From positions 1 through 60,360 of the forward strand of contig CAXKVR010000552.1 in assembly GCA_964058845.1 (NCBI GenBank): 60,360 nt of DNA, read 5' to 3'. A program made the translations under genes and the position numbers. The notes beneath the pieces are model-generated. The model did no database searches, was not told the origin of the DNA, and saw nothing but the letters and a program-made list of their open reading frames with translations. Positions 9,695 to 21,226 of the stretch are shown in pieces; position 1 is the stretch's first letter; the number at the start of each line of letters is the position of its first letter. The stretch comes from Carex sylvatica (taxonomy: Eukaryota > Streptophyta > Magnoliopsida > Poales > Cyperaceae).

Positions 9695-10859
9695 TTCTAG
9701 ATGTTTTATTCTTGGGCATCAGTAATCTGTACTTTTTAATGCAAGCTGTGGTGATTTCTACGGATTGAAACTATTTCTAGGTATTTTTCTGATTTAGATG
9801 TCTTATGCTGGTTACCGGCCAGTTGTTGACTGGTTTTATTTTGGTCAATAGGAAGTCGGAACTTTCTTATTTTAGCAATTGCGAAACCATGTACGCGTAT
9901 TAATTAATTCCCGTAATCCATTTCTTGTCTTGCTTATCGTTCTTTGAAAGATAATTATACAAAAAAATATTTGCAAGCAAATGATACCACCCAGAAAAAA
10001 ATTAATTAAAAAAGAACAAAACTACACATATCAGTGTCCCTCTCTTAAGCTTTCATCGATCAAACACGTAAACTGCCATGGCTAGCTTCATCAAGTTTCC
10101 CATTTGGCAAAGTAAGTTTGATAAAATAGTTATATGCTATGGTATCTGCTGTCAGATTCGTCAATATGATTTCATAGATCAATTTGTGGTTATGAGTTAT
10201 GACATGCTCAATTCACAAACACAGAAAAAAAACTTGCTAAATTGACGGGACAATTTTTTTTAACAAGGGTAAAATGGGTAATTTATTGATTTAAAAAAAA
10301 TTAATATAGAAGTTAATAAATTGGATAAATTTGTGAGTTTTTGAAAATTTGAAGGGTAAATATTATGAATTTTAGAGGAGGAAATACATAATTTTAAGGT
10401 TTTCGAGGGGTGTACATAAAATTTTCCCAATTATTTAATGCTCTTAAAAAAGATTATTTATGTATGTATGTAGGTAGGAAAATTCAAATGTTTCGTTTCT
10501 TCATGTCTTATTCATATCTATCTTCTTATTTTTGTTTTTAAAATTAAAATAATTAATTTTATTTTTGTTTTTAAAATTCAAATAATTAATCTAAACTGCT
10601 AAACGTGATCTCTAAATTAAAATGTGCTTGAAAATCAAATTTTTTTTTTTTGAAATACTTTTACTATTTTTTTTACATAGATAAAAATCAATGTTTTTGA
10701 AATTTTTTGAACCATTAAAAACCAATAATTTTATACACATTTAAAAAAATATAACAGAATTTTTTTTAAAAATATAAAATCATGTTAGGCTGTTCGAATA
10801 TGTTGTTTAGATTTTAAATACAAAGATTAATACACGAAATACGTACATGGCAAGAAAGA
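9695..10859. other. Intergenic between the DWF1 copy and gene C
   Basis: 9695-9990 looks like the old DWF1 3' UTR. A short frame starting MASFIKFPIWQ at 10078 ends after about 45 codons and has a donor-like GTAAGT, but nothing supports it. 10250-10430 resembles transposon-end sequence seen again near 58080-58215. 10600-10810 is a weakly symmetric, MITE-like AT-rich stretch. Confidence 0.4.
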
Positions 10860-11195
10860 TACAAGGCATTTGAACCGGGCTCATTTATATATCCGAGTGC
10901 GCATGCCCCACACAAAATTGAAAAAAAATAAAAATAAAAATTAAGAAAGCTCTTTTTTTATTTTTTTTGCTTCAAAGAAAGCTCTTTCCTTTGACGAAAC
11001 AAAACTAATAGCCTAACACGAATTCAGAAACCCAGCGTTTCTCACTCAGTGGCTTCCATCCATAGAACGAACCTAGGCCTAAACCCCGTTTCCATTGAAC
11101 AGTACAAAACTATAAATATAAACCCATATATCTGACCACTAATTAATCCTTGAAATCAAAACTACCATCTCGATCTCCTCATTCTAATTATAATC
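10860..11195 (+). promoter_or_regulatory. Promoter and leader of gene C
   Basis: One of the best-preserved promoters of the family: TTTATATATCCGAGTGC near 10885, GACGAAACAAAACTAATAGCC near 10995, CAGAAACCCAGCGTTTCTCA with CACTCAGTGGCTTCCATC at 11027-11060, CCTAGGCCTAAACCCCGTTT at 11072-11091, TATA box CTATAAATATAAACCCATA at 11110-11128 and leader CTAATTATAATCATG. Confidence 0.75.
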
Positions 11196-11528
11196 ATGAA
11201 TATTGAACTCATTGCTTCGTGGACTGATGCCATTGAAAGTTGCGAAAGTTGTGAAGCTGCTTTGGAAGCCGCAATGGTCAAGTACGATGCTGCCGTTCAA
11301 CGTGGGATCTTGAGCTCCAACACGGCCTTGAACTTGGCCATGGAGAACCTCATTCAAGCGCATGACCGCTTCATCCTTACCATGAGCATGCAACTGAAGG
11401 AGGCCCTTGAGGCCAATGCAGGGAATCCCCCTGCAGCTGAGGTGGCGCTCGTCGGGCCGGTTGGTGCTGACATGTCAGAGGAGCACAACACCATTACACC
11501 TGAAGAGACACAGGAGGCCGGAGCATAA
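11196..11528 (+). CDS. Small acidic-tail family protein, copy C (110 aa)
   Basis: Unrecognised cluster family. The N-terminal part reads DAIESCESCEAALEAAMVKY, then a QRGILSSNTALNLAMENL core that aligns with G, E and D (VQQGIVGSN.ALDLAMENF). The NAR.F segment is replaced by FILTMSMQLKEALEAN. The tail holds AAEVALVGPVGADMSEEHN and TITPEET, then QEAGA. The DNA after the stop still reads as an EHNMA-type repeat in another frame, so an indel near 11505 has moved the end. Starts MNIE rather than MDE. Good promoter and UTR. Function unknown. Confidence 0.75.
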   Translation: MNIELIASWTDAIESCESCEAALEAAMVKYDAAVQRGILSSNTALNLAMENLIQAHDRFILTMSMQLKEALEANAGNPPAAEVALVGPVGADMSEEHNTITPEETQEAGA

Positions 11529-11925
11529 CATGGCTACAAAGAAGTAACGGTGGTGCAAGAAAGTTCAAGAAAAAGTTGTTCTGTTCTGTGTTTACATTTC
11601 ATGATTGTTCTTTTTTCTAGTTTCTTAGTTGCTGTTTCCTTGGGTTCTGATGTTATGTGGGATAACTACCAATTAATGCTGATATACTGAGATGAGTTTT
11701 TTTGGAATTTGTTTCGTTGAGTTGATAAATTTCAGAGAAGTTTCTTTGTTTTCTTGATTCTTTGAACTGTAGAGTTCTTATTAGTAGATTTGTTACGGCA
11801 ACATTTTGGAGTGATATATAACGCTATTTTAGATTGAAAATAAAATAACTGACACCTACCAGTAAATTACTCTGTGTTTGCATTTGATGGCATCAGAAGT
11901 AAATTTGATGAAAATTTGGAAGCTT
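11529..11925 (+). other. Conserved 3' UTR of gene C
   Basis: Shares CTGTGTTTACATTTC with ATGATTGTTCTTT, and GGGTTCTGATGTTATGTGGG, with the sister genes. The 3' flank is interrupted at 11926 by a Mutator-like element. Confidence 0.6.
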
Positions 11926-11934
11926 TTGTTATTA

Positions 11935-13387
11935 GAGAAATTTAGATATATCATATATACCATCATAACTTCTTTAATTAGATATTTCCCCATTCAAAAT
12001 TCAAAATTAATTATTTCCCCATCTAAACATAACTTATTTATTCATATACCCATTTTTTATTTTTTTTCACAAAAAATATATATCAATTTTCATATTATAT
12101 TTCAAGGACAATTTTACCCTTCAGACCGTTGTCTCCTTTAAATGATTATTTGTCAATTTGACCGTTGCTTCTCCCTCTTTGCTACCTACTAGTATCCTTC
12201 ACCGCTCTCACGTCTCCTTCTCGCATAATTTTAGTTCGTATGACTGTGTTGCGGCATTTATCGTTCGTTGTTATTTTATCTTTCAGTCCAGGTTGGTTTC
12301 CTCTGTAATTGCTCGCCTATTTAAGTCAGATAAGTTGTGATAAATCTGAGCTTTTGATTGATTTTTGTTTTTTTAAGGTTGGTTGGCCTACTGGCTACTA
12401 CCTGATATATTAAAAAAAGAAGATATATATTTTACAGCGTCTATATAATACAAATGGTACAAGAATTGAAAAGTAATACTTACAATTTATCAAACTAACT
12501 AAACTAAAGTCTTACTGAGGTAGCATCAAATCGCCACTTCTGCTACAGGTTTTGGAACCACTGTTGTTCCAGTGTACCTGTCTCTTGTACCAGTACTGGT
12601 ACCGGCTTATTCTCTCGAGAGAATACTCTTTTGCATTAAGCCTGATATATCTACCATGCTCAATCCAAAGCTTAGAAAATGTTTGAAAGGTGTGCAACGG
12701 TGTGGGGATGGTAAATTTTTCAGTTAAGCCCCTCCAGAAACTCATGGCGTACCTGCATTTCCAATTTTCCATAGAATGTGGTCCGATGTTTCCAGTAAGA
12801 TTTTACCACACAACACGCAGCCCGGGTCGATTGAATTTGAAATTTACTTGTTCTTTCTTAATTTCCCATTTAAGTCATCTTCTTCCTTTTGCCTGATACG
12901 CCTTACCAGATCATCATAGAAATTCTTAGAAGTTCACAACAATTTTTCCAAAAATCACAAGCAGCTAGCATATCCAAATCAGGATTGCCACATGTGTTGG
13001 TCAACCAAAATTCAAAAATTGTTAATGCATCTGCACCGTCCTATCCGCTTTAAAATTCGTGCAGACTAGATCCACACTAATATTAAAGGGCCCCTGAATT
13101 ATAGACTATGGACATATTACCTCCATTTAAAATTAAATGGCCTAGATGCATCAACTCAAAAGATGCTCTTTTGAGTTAATGCAGACGATGCGGACTCAAG
13201 CTGAAAGGAGGTCAATTGTCCTTGAAATATTTTATAAATACTGATATATATTTTTTGGTGAAAATAAAATAAAAATGGGCATATTAATAAATAGGCTATG
13301 TTTAGATGGGGCAATAACTAATTTTCAATTTTGAATGGAGAAATATCTAATAAAAGAAGTTATGATGGGTGTATATCTAAATTTCTC
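11935..13387. mobile_element. Non-autonomous Mutator-like element (MULE)
   Basis: Terminal inverted repeats of about 190-200 bases begin GAGAAATTTAGATATA at the left and end with the reverse complement (CTAAATTTCTC) at 13387. A perfect 9-bp duplication, TTGTTATTA, flanks it at 11926-11934 and 13388-13396. A 9-bp duplication and long inverted repeats are the marks of Mutator elements. The roughly 1.05 kb inside has no long frame or transposase. It is less AT-rich than its surroundings at 12150-12300 and 12530-12780, so it may carry captured gene pieces, but I recognise none. Confidence 0.85.
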
Positions 13388-13396
13388 TTGTTATTA

Positions 13397-14880
13397 TATG
13401 TATTTAATGAATAATTCTTTATATAGAACTTGTGTTCAGGAGAACTAGAAAATAGAGATCGGAGTGGCTACAAAATTAGATATAGTGTAATTTTATTTTG
13501 TAAGGGGGCTAAAAGATATTAATGCATATAAAAATTACAAAATTTAAACGACAAAAATATAAAGTTTCAATTCCAAAATAATTTGGTTCTGCTTGTGTTT
13601 GATAAAAATTCAATTCCAAATTAATTTCATTTAATTAAATTGATATAATCTCATGTGAGATATTACTCTTGAGGAATATTGTTCAAACAATACAAAATTA
13701 AAAAAATTTCGAGTTAGCAACCAAATTAAGCCAAACTACATTCAAGTAGGGACAGCACAGTGCTATTTAGAATGTGAAACTGACTGGAGTTTTGTTTCTC
13801 CAACAATTTCAAGCCTATTGTACATTTAAATTGTTTGCTTTCTTTTCATTTAAACACATGTTAATCAGGTTTTAAGGGCTATTCATTTATTTAAGCCAAA
13901 TTGTAGGATTTAATGCTGTAATACATTTAAGTTAGAATATCCTTTAGATTATTTATATTCTGATCTTTTAATGTAGTGCAACAGCTCTTTTGCATATTTT
14001 AGAATTAGCGTTATACAATTTGATTTGAAACCAATTGTATCCAATATTAAATTTGGGAACTCTTACAGTAAAAAGTTTTATTTTCTTAATTTAGTTTAGG
14101 AATCAACATTGTTTACTTCGATTCAGTGTAAAGGGTAATTACTTTAGCCAACACCTCACCTACTGCATTACTGGTAACAGTATAGTACTAGGCCATGACA
14201 ATTATAAAATGTGGATCAGCAATTATTTGAATATACTTTAGTAGGCAAAAGAAAATAAATAAAAAGAAAAATTAACAACAACTTTAATTTACATTAGGCC
14301 TTCAATTTCTGAAGCTAAACAAATATCCAGTCAATGTAGCACTGTGCTGAGGAGTTACCAGAGATATATATTTTGTTGTTTGATTGCCAGCATTAATTAT
14401 ACAGAGTGAGATAGGTGTGCTGAGGAGTTAATATTACACCACTACGCTTTTTTCAAAAAATAAAAATAAATACATTGCACCAGTATATTAATTCAAATAA
14501 AAAAAATGAAACAGTATACTAGTACGCAATTCCACAAGAGGAATTACTATAGACTAAATTTTCAGCAAATATAGGTTTAGCAATTTTGATTCAGTACTTA
14601 TTTTACTTTCGAACCTCAAGAAAATTCAAATAGCATTGTATCACTTAAAAATAACATGAGATATTTTGTTGCTGATAGAACTCTACTACAAGATGGGAAT
14701 AAGAAAAAAGAAACAAAATAAACAGCATTTTATTTCCATATTGTTGCAATCAGCATGATGAGAGAGATTTTGTTCAAAACAATCAAAGAAATAAGATTCA
14801 AGAAACTTTAACCCTCACAAATCTGTTCTCTGGATATTACCAACTCACAGAACATATTCCAAAAAAGCTAATCTCAGTTT
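13397..14880. other. Convergent 3' flanks of genes C and D
   Basis: 13740-13870 carries the C-side flank (ACAGTGCTATTTAGAATGTG, then CATGTTAATCAGG), displaced by the MULE. 14130-14360 carries the same blocks reversed from the D side (AGCACTGTGCTGAGGAG; CTTTAGTAGGCAAAAG). 14730-14870 is the D 3' UTR (TTGTTGCAATCAGCATGATG reversed). No further gene seen. Confidence 0.5.
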
Positions 14881-14947
14881 GTCACAAGAAAAAAGGAACT
14901 ACGAAACAAGAAAAAGAAAATCAAGAAATGTAAGCACACAACCAGCC

Positions 14948-15154
14948 TTATCTGAACTTTCTTGCACCGCCAGGCTTCCTATTTGGGTCAAGGTTAGGCG
15001 GATCAAGCACACAAGCAGCTGGGTTGTGCTCCTCCAGCACATCAGCCACAACCGGCCTGGCAGGCACAGGTTCAGCTACCGTGCGGTGCACTGAAACCAG
15101 CCTGGCATCAGCCACAACCTGCCTGACAGGCTCAGGCTCAGCTACAGTGGAGCG
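14948..15154 (-). other. In-frame continuation of gene D beyond its TAG
   Basis: Directly after the TAG the same frame stays open for 68 codons to a TAA at 14948-14950. It encodes the family's usual tail: STVAEPEPVRQVVADA, RTVAEPVPARPVVADV, LEEHNPAAC and NLDPNRK. In copy E the codon at the TAG position is CGG. D therefore seems to have lost its tail through a recent point change, unless the stop is read through. Confidence 0.7.
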
Positions 15155-15397
15155 CTAGTTTGACGGGACCTGTCTCACTCTCATCCAATTGTTGGTGATG
15201 TAAGACATTGCATTCTCATGTACACGGCAGAAGTGGTAATACACGTCGTTCCAGTTTTCCACGGCTGATTTCAAGGCCAAGTCGGAGCCCACGATCCGTT
15301 GTTGGACATCGTTTTGTGCAGCCTCCACGGCTGCGAAAGCCGAATAGCACATTTCTTTAGCGTCATTCCACAAGGCAATGTAACAATAGATTGTCAT
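15155..15397 (-). CDS. Small acidic-tail family protein, copy D, truncated (80 aa)
   Basis: Unrecognised cluster family. A further upstream in-frame ATG exists, but the start at 15397 is preferred because it follows the standard leader CTCATACTAATTATA directly. The protein has the N-terminal half only: NDAKEMCYSAFAAVEAAQNDV, QQRIVGSDLALKSAVENW, then VHENAMSYITNNW. Closest to E and G. It ends at a TAG after RQVPSN, with the acidic tail left in the same frame downstream. It is either a pseudogene or a short form. Promoter and TATA box look intact, but the distal promoter is cut off by 2.1 kb of transposons. Confidence 0.65.
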   Translation of the reverse strand: MTIYCYIALWNDAKEMCYSAFAAVEAAQNDVQQRIVGSDLALKSAVENWNDVYYHFCRVHENAMSYITNNWMRVRQVPSN

Positions 15398-15600
15398 TAT
15401 AATTAGTATGAGGAGAGATGGTAGTTTTGGTTTCAAGGATCAGTTGTTGGATGGGTTTATATTTATAGTTTTCGGGGGAATTTTCTTTATTTTTTATTTT
15501 TCAGTGGCACTCGGATATACAATAATATAATATGTTATATATCTTTGCGAAGGTATATTGAAATTTAAAGCGTTATTCCTGTTAGAGGTCATGGATCGTA
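15398..15600 (-). promoter_or_regulatory. Proximal promoter and leader of gene D
   Basis: Read on the minus strand: CCTTCGCAAAGATATATAAC near 15550, CCGAGTGCCACTG near 15510, TATA box ACTATAAATATAAACCCATC at about 15450-15470, then the standard leader up to the ATG. The CCTAGGCCTAAACC block is missing. TTAACGCTTTAAATT-like sequence near 15575 marks the point where the foldback elements entered. Confidence 0.65.
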
Positions 15601-15603
15601 TTT

Positions 15604-16547
15604 TTACCGAAATTTTTATTAATATATCCCAAAAAAAATTCAAATTTCAAATTCTACCCACTTTTCAGCGATATTTCGAAAAATGTTCAAATCGATGAGA
15701 ATCTCACTGGTTCTATAATTTTTTTCCGGTGAGATTCACATCGATTTTTTTTTTTTACAAAACAGAATTTTTTTAATTTATTTATTTTTTGTATTGAAAT
15801 ATTAGAAATGTTTAATATATTTCTTTGAAAATAGATGAAATATAATATAATTTAATTTATTAGAAATACTACTACAAATAACTCGGATCAACATTTTTCA
15901 AGCCGGATTTTTTTGCGATTGTAAGAAAAAATAATATATTTATTTATGTATTATTGAAAAAAAAAAAAAAAATGCTTGGATTCTCAGTTATTAATCCCGG
16001 TTCAAAAGTCACTTCTAAGTAAATATAGAAAATATTGTCATCCTTCTAGTACATTTAATTTATAAAAAGTTGTATTTATTCTTGAAAAAAAAACTTTAAA
16101 TTATTAAATTATTGTTATTCAAAAAGAATTTTTAAAATAGATACAACTTTTTATAATAAATGTACTAGAAAGATCACAATATTTTCTGTATTACTTAGAA
16201 GTGACTTTTAAACCGCGATCAATCCAATAACACATAAATAAATATATTTTTTTTTTACAGCCGCGAAAAATTCGACATGAAAAATGTTGATCCAGGTTAT
16301 TTGTCACAATCTTTCTAATAAATTAAATTATACTGTATTCCATCTATTTTCAAAGAAATATATTAAACATTTCTAATATTTCAATACAAAAAAAAAATTA
16401 CAAAAAAAACGGTGAGAATCTCACCGAAAAAAAATAGTATGACCGGTGAGATTCTCCCCGGTTTGGACATTTTTCTAAATCCTGCTGATAAGCGGGTATA
16501 ATTTGAATTTTTTTAATTTTTTTGGATATTAATAAAAATATCAGGTA
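15604..16547. mobile_element. Foldback element 1 (about 0.94 kb)
   Basis: Left end ACCGAAATTTTTATTAATAT, right end GGATATTAATAAAAATATC. The two arms, each about 440-450 bases, are reverse complements with small changes and meet near 16085-16135. Shared inner marks are GCTTGGATTCTCAGTTATT, AAAAGTCACTTCTAAGTAAA and GGTGAGATTCTCACCG-like ends. No coding frame. A transcript would fold into a very long hairpin. Confidence 0.75.
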
Positions 16548-16571
16548 TTTTTATGTTTGTGTGAATTAATT

Positions 16572-17693
16572 TCGAAATTTTTATTAATACCCAAAAAATT
16601 ATAAAATTACAAAATCTACCCAATTTTTCAGAGGAATTCGAAATCTGCCCCTTTCGGTGACTAAATAATTGGACAAAGTCCCTCTTTCCGTATTTTCTCA
16701 CCAGATCCAGAAATTAGGACCGGTGAGAAAATAACCGGTTTTTTTTACAAAACATAATTTTTTAATTAATTTATTTTTTGTATTGAAATATTAGAAATGT
16801 TGAATATATTTCTTTGAAAATAGATGAAATACAATATAATTTGATTTATTAGAAAGACTGTGATAAATAATTCGGATCAACATTTTTTAGGCCGGATTTT
16901 TCGCGGCCGCAAGAAAAATTAACATATTTCTCTGTGTTATTGGAAAAAAATAATAAAAATGCTTGGATTATGAGTTATTGATCCCGGTTCAAAAGTCACT
17001 TCTAGGTAAATACATAAAATATTGTTATCCTTCTAATACATTTAATTTCTAAAAAGTTGTATCTATTTAAAAAAAACAAAAACTTTAAGTTATTTAATGA
17101 TTGTTATTCAAAAAGAATTCTCAAAATAGATACAACTTTTTAGAAATTAAATGTACTAGAAGGATCACAATATTTTCTATATTACTTAGAAGTGACTTTT
17201 GAACCGGGATCAATAACTCAAATTCAAAGCATATATTTTTTTTCCAATAATACATAAAGAAAATATTAATATTTCTTACAGCTGTGAAAAATATGGTCTG
17301 AAAAATATTGATCCAGGTTATTTGTCATAGTATTTCTAATAAATCAAATTATATTGTATTTCATCTATTTTCAAAGAAATATATTAAACATTTCTAATAT
17401 TTCAATACAAAAAATAAATAAATAATTTTTTTTCTTAATTGTAAAAAAAAAAAAAATCAGTGTGAGTCTTACCGGAAAAAAAAAACAAAAACAGTTATTT
17501 TCTCACCGGATGTATTTTTTGAAACCAATTATTTTCTCACCAGTCCCAATTTCTAGATCCGGTGAGAAAATAACTGGGAAAGGGGCTTTATCCAGTTATT
17601 TAATCACCAAAAAGAGCAGATTTTGAATTTGTCTGAAAAGTTGGATAGATTTTGTAATTTTATAATTTTTTTGGATATAATAAAAATTTCGGA
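16572..17693. mobile_element. Foldback element 2 (about 1.12 kb)
   Basis: Sister of element 1, about 25 bases away. Ends TCGAAATTTTTATTAAT and TAATAAAAATTTCGGA are inverted; the arms meet near 17080-17100. Extra terminal blocks contain CCGGTGAGAAAATAACCGG and a mirrored copy at 17550-17580. An 8-bp AATTAATT lies at both sides (16564-16571 and 17694-17701), a possible target duplication, although weak because it is simple sequence. No coding frame. Confidence 0.75.
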
Positions 17694-17699
17694 AATTAA

Positions 17700-17760
17700 T
17701 TGAGCATGCCTTATCATTTATGACAACAATTTGTCAAAACTCTTTGTTTCTTGAAAGCTT
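17700..17760 (-). promoter_or_regulatory. Displaced distal promoter block of gene D
   Basis: Reversed, this reads AAGAGTTTTGACAAATTGTT, then GTCATAAATGATAAGGCATG, which matches 3579-3630 upstream of gene B. In B the next block follows within about 20 bases; in D the two foldback elements lie between. Confidence 0.65.
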
Positions 17761-17989
17761 AATATTGACTATCAAAAATACAATTTGTCAAAAGAATAAA
17801 CTAAAATAAAAAAAAAACTTAAGCAAACAATTTGAGAAAAATGAGATTTCAGAAAGAAAAAAAAATTTGATTTTTTTTTTTTACAAGTTTACACTATTCA
17901 AAGAAACAATTTTTATATAGTTGTGATTTACAAAATTCAAAGAGACAGTTTACATAGTTTAAAGTGATTTCGAATTAGTTGCTAGTTTT

Positions 17990-18270
17990 GAAAAAACTAT
18001 TAGAAAACTTCTAGAAATAGTCTTAGTGGTCTCGACCAAAGCGGTTAGTTGCTACTTGTTAGTTTTGATCGGAACCACATGATAAGAAAAGTCGCTTGAA
18101 GTCACCACAATTGGTTTTATATATATTTCTAAAAGTAGTCCTAGTGGTCTCGATCAAAGCGGTTAGTTGCTATTTCTAAATGTATTCGGTGAACATATTT
18201 ACAATATTACGTATTGAGGTTTACAAAATTCTAATAAGAGATTTACATATATTTTTAAAGTCACCACAGT
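17990..18270. repeat. Diverged tandem duplication of about 120 bases
   Basis: CTAGTGGTCTCGATCAAAGC followed by GGTTAGTTGCTA occurs twice (near 18020 and 18140). GTCACCACAATTGGTTTT also recurs (18098 and 18261). No coding meaning seen. Confidence 0.65.
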
Positions 18271-18582
18271 TGGTTTTGAGAAAAAAAGTTTTGAGAAAAA
18301 AAACTGAAGATTGGTATTTGAGAGAAATTAGTCGGATCCTTAAATTAAATTTAATAGGTGTAAATTATAACCTACATGTATACAAATAATCTACCTTTAT
18401 ATTATTCTTTTTTTGAATTGATTTCATAAATACTTTCATTAACAGATAATTTCATTGTTAGCAAACTTTATCCCAAAATATACACACATCTAATATTTGA
18501 GCAACTAGCTAGGACCAAGAGGTGTAAACGGATCGGATTATTTTCCACCTATGTTACTCCAATATTTCATATATGATCTTGT

Positions 18583-18695
18583 ATTTATATCTGATGCATA
18601 TTATATTGTCGATACTCATATCGTATTATCTGATATCTATTTATATCTGATGCATATTATATTGTCGATACTCATATCGTATTATCTGATATCTG
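18583..18695. repeat. 56-base tandem repeat, two copies
   Basis: ATTTATATCTGATGCATATT and what follows, to TATCTGATATC, is repeated exactly with period 56. Confidence 0.85.
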
Positions 18696-18699
18696 TATC

Positions 18700-20340
18700 A
18701 TGTTGATAATTTCTGTAATATTGTATTCCGTGTCATATTCGATACAATATCCGTACCTATATCCATACAACTAGTTTAATTTCAATGTAATTTATAGTAG
18801 CTAGGTTATAACTTACAACCAATGTTATCAGAATTGAATTGGACATCGATCCGGCAAAATTTCGGATCAACAGTTCACTAGTCATATCTGACCGCAGTTT
18901 ATTTTTAAATATTCATGTATTTAGTGATTATTTATTAGATAACAAAGCTTGATATAAAAATAATTATATTGTCACGTACTTTTGATGAAAATTTATTGAT
19001 TATTATTATAGCTAGATAATTGATGTGAACAAAGCTAGTACTAAAAAGTATATCAAATTGATTTTAAGTATCAAATTCAAACTGTTGAAATCTATAATTA
19101 TATCAAAGAAGTCACAATCTCATTTATTTTGGTTGTGTTTTCAAATTATAGAAACAAAATATACTTGAGAAATGTGTTTCACACATGCGGATAATATTAT
19201 TTTTTATTTTATTTATTTTTGATACCAAAAATATGTGGTAATGTGGAGCAGGTAGTTGCATTAAAGTTGATATCAATGCCACGTCCCGAGACTTTGAGAA
19301 TCGAGAGCAATCATAAAATAAAATAAAAAAAATACAACAGTCAAACATACAAACGGAAAATAGTAATAACAATGAAAAGGAATTAAGCCTGTGGTGCTCG
19401 TGATGAAGAAAGGAGGTCCCCATGTCGGAATTTTTCTTATCTATAACAATTATTAAGTTCATACGTACAGAAACACAAAAAATATTTAATTTCCCAGAAA
19501 CATAAAGAGTCCAGATCTATCCATGTATTTTATTTAAAAAAATAGACATTGCTGAAAAAAATATGGAATATAAACGTCCACATAAAATCAAACTAGACAT
19601 GAAAAAATTATTTGGATTTGACTCCTCGAGTCAAATTCACTTAGGATTGATGAAATGTGTCATACAAATTTCTCCTTTTTACAGTTAAAAAATATATATA
19701 TTGATGAATTGATGAATCGATGAATCTGAACTATTGAGTCCGATTCATATTTTGATATGACTTATCGAACCCAAGCTTTCTAGATTTGTTAAAAATCAGG
19801 TACTATTTCGTACAAATAAATTTAATAATTTATATAGATAAAAAAATTTCTCCCCATGTCATCATGTGTAAACACACCGTTTGAAACTATGAGTAGTTAG
19901 CAATTAAATCTGGACCGTTAGTCGCTTTCAAAACATGGTCTTAATTGTTTGTGTACGGTGTGAATGTAAATCAACCAGCTTAGACCTCCGACTTCACATT
20001 TTGATTAAAAAAAATAAATATCGCCAATACCCTTTCAATTTAATTCAATTTGTTGTAATTGGAAAATATAATAAATGCCCTATAATTTTGGTTTAAAGAA
20101 AGCAAGAAGGCATGGTCCTAATTATTTAATTTGTACGGCTTTTTTATTTATTTCTAAAAATTTAAAATTTATCTTATTTACCTCTCATTTTTTGTAATTT
20201 TTTCTTATTTATTTTTTATGTATTAAATTTTATTTCAACCTGTCCAACCACCTTGTGTTTTATCGGGCTATGATTTGGTCGGTTTGGGTATGGATTTAAA
20301 TTTTGACTAAACCGTTTATTCGGATCCGATTGTGAATTTA
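18700..20340. other. Intergenic, AT-rich
   Basis: No gene seen. Short frames on both strands lack coding character. 19850-20000 looks like transposon-derived sequence but has no clear ends. Confidence 0.45.
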
Positions 20341-20344
20341 TCAT

Positions 20345-20570
20345 TAAGAGGTGGAGTAAACTCTTTACTTCACGTTTAAGAAGCCAAACAAAAAGTAAAA
20401 TAAAAAGAATAAGATGAAGTAAGAGATGAGCTAAATCGGAGTAACTTACACCATTTAGAAAAGTGATTTAGCTTACTTCACCAAATATAATTAACTTACT
20501 CCACCTTACTTTGAAGTAAGTAATTTATTCCGGTTTAAAGTTACTTCGCAACCAAACATGACCCCATATG
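20345..20570. mobile_element. Possible MITE
   Basis: GGTGGAGTAA at 20350 and its reverse near 20505 (TTACTCCACC), repeated AAGTAA/TTACTT motifs and a right border AACCAAACATGACCCC suggest a small inverted-repeat element. Ends not defined. Confidence 0.4.
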
Positions 20571-20711
20571 TATCAATATTAAACCCTGTATTTCTTAAAT
20601 ATTTACATGTGCACTGCTCACCGCATTTTAAGCGGCAAAATTATTGGCGATACTCAAGGAGAAAACAAAGAAAAATAAAACAAATTGAGTACAATTGATG
20701 AATAATCTCCC

Positions 20712-20752
20712 ATGACTATGACTATGACTATGACTATGACTATGACAGAGGT
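20712..20752. repeat. ATGACT microsatellite
   Basis: Six full ATGACT units and a partial one. Confidence 0.95.
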
Positions 20753-21142
20753 CCGCAAACTTGTAATAATTCGGGATTTCAGAAAAGACATGCTACATTT
20801 ATTTTATTTTTTTTTCAAAATTCTAGAAATTAATAATTCGGCTCTTTGAGCGTTTTCATGATAATGACAGGTGGGCCCCCACCAGATTGGTTTTGTAAAT
20901 AGGAAATGCATGTCGTTGTCGGCGACTCGAGTCATGAGGTAACAGCGGTCAACGGACTCTGGTTCGTGAACCGGATTGTTTTTTTTTAAATTTAAAGTAC
21001 CACTTGCACTTGTCCGCTCCAAAATAGAATTTAAAATTAAAGAAAAAACGGTCTAGATTAGATCATTAAATTAAAAGCTAGGTTTTGTGTTGTCATTCCA
21101 ACGGAACCCCGACAGGAAGCGACGACTTGATTTGATTTGGGG

Positions 21143-21200
21143 CTGAGACTCTGAGACTCTGAGACTCTGAGTCTCTGAGAGAGAGAGAGAGAGAGAGCGC
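21143..21200. repeat. CTGAGA/GA repeat before the F-box gene
   Basis: TGAGACTC repeats run into a (GA)n tract about 30 bases upstream of the ATG, probably in the 5' UTR. GA-rich leaders are common in plant genes. Confidence 0.8.
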
Positions 21201-21226
21201 GCGATTTCTCCTCCTTACGAGTTACG

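Noticed and set aside
10078..10215. Short frame beginning MASFIKFPIWQ
   Set aside because: Only about 45 codons; no domain, TATA box or further exon. Its end overlaps sequence shared with the upstream region of gene F.
12512..12772. Minus-strand frame inside the Mutator-like element
   Set aside because: No recognised domain and no start context. Could be a captured fragment, but not supportable as a gene.
19124..19462. 112-codon minus-strand frame
   Set aside because: Leu/Phe/Ile-rich translation of AT-rich DNA, without promoter or known domain.
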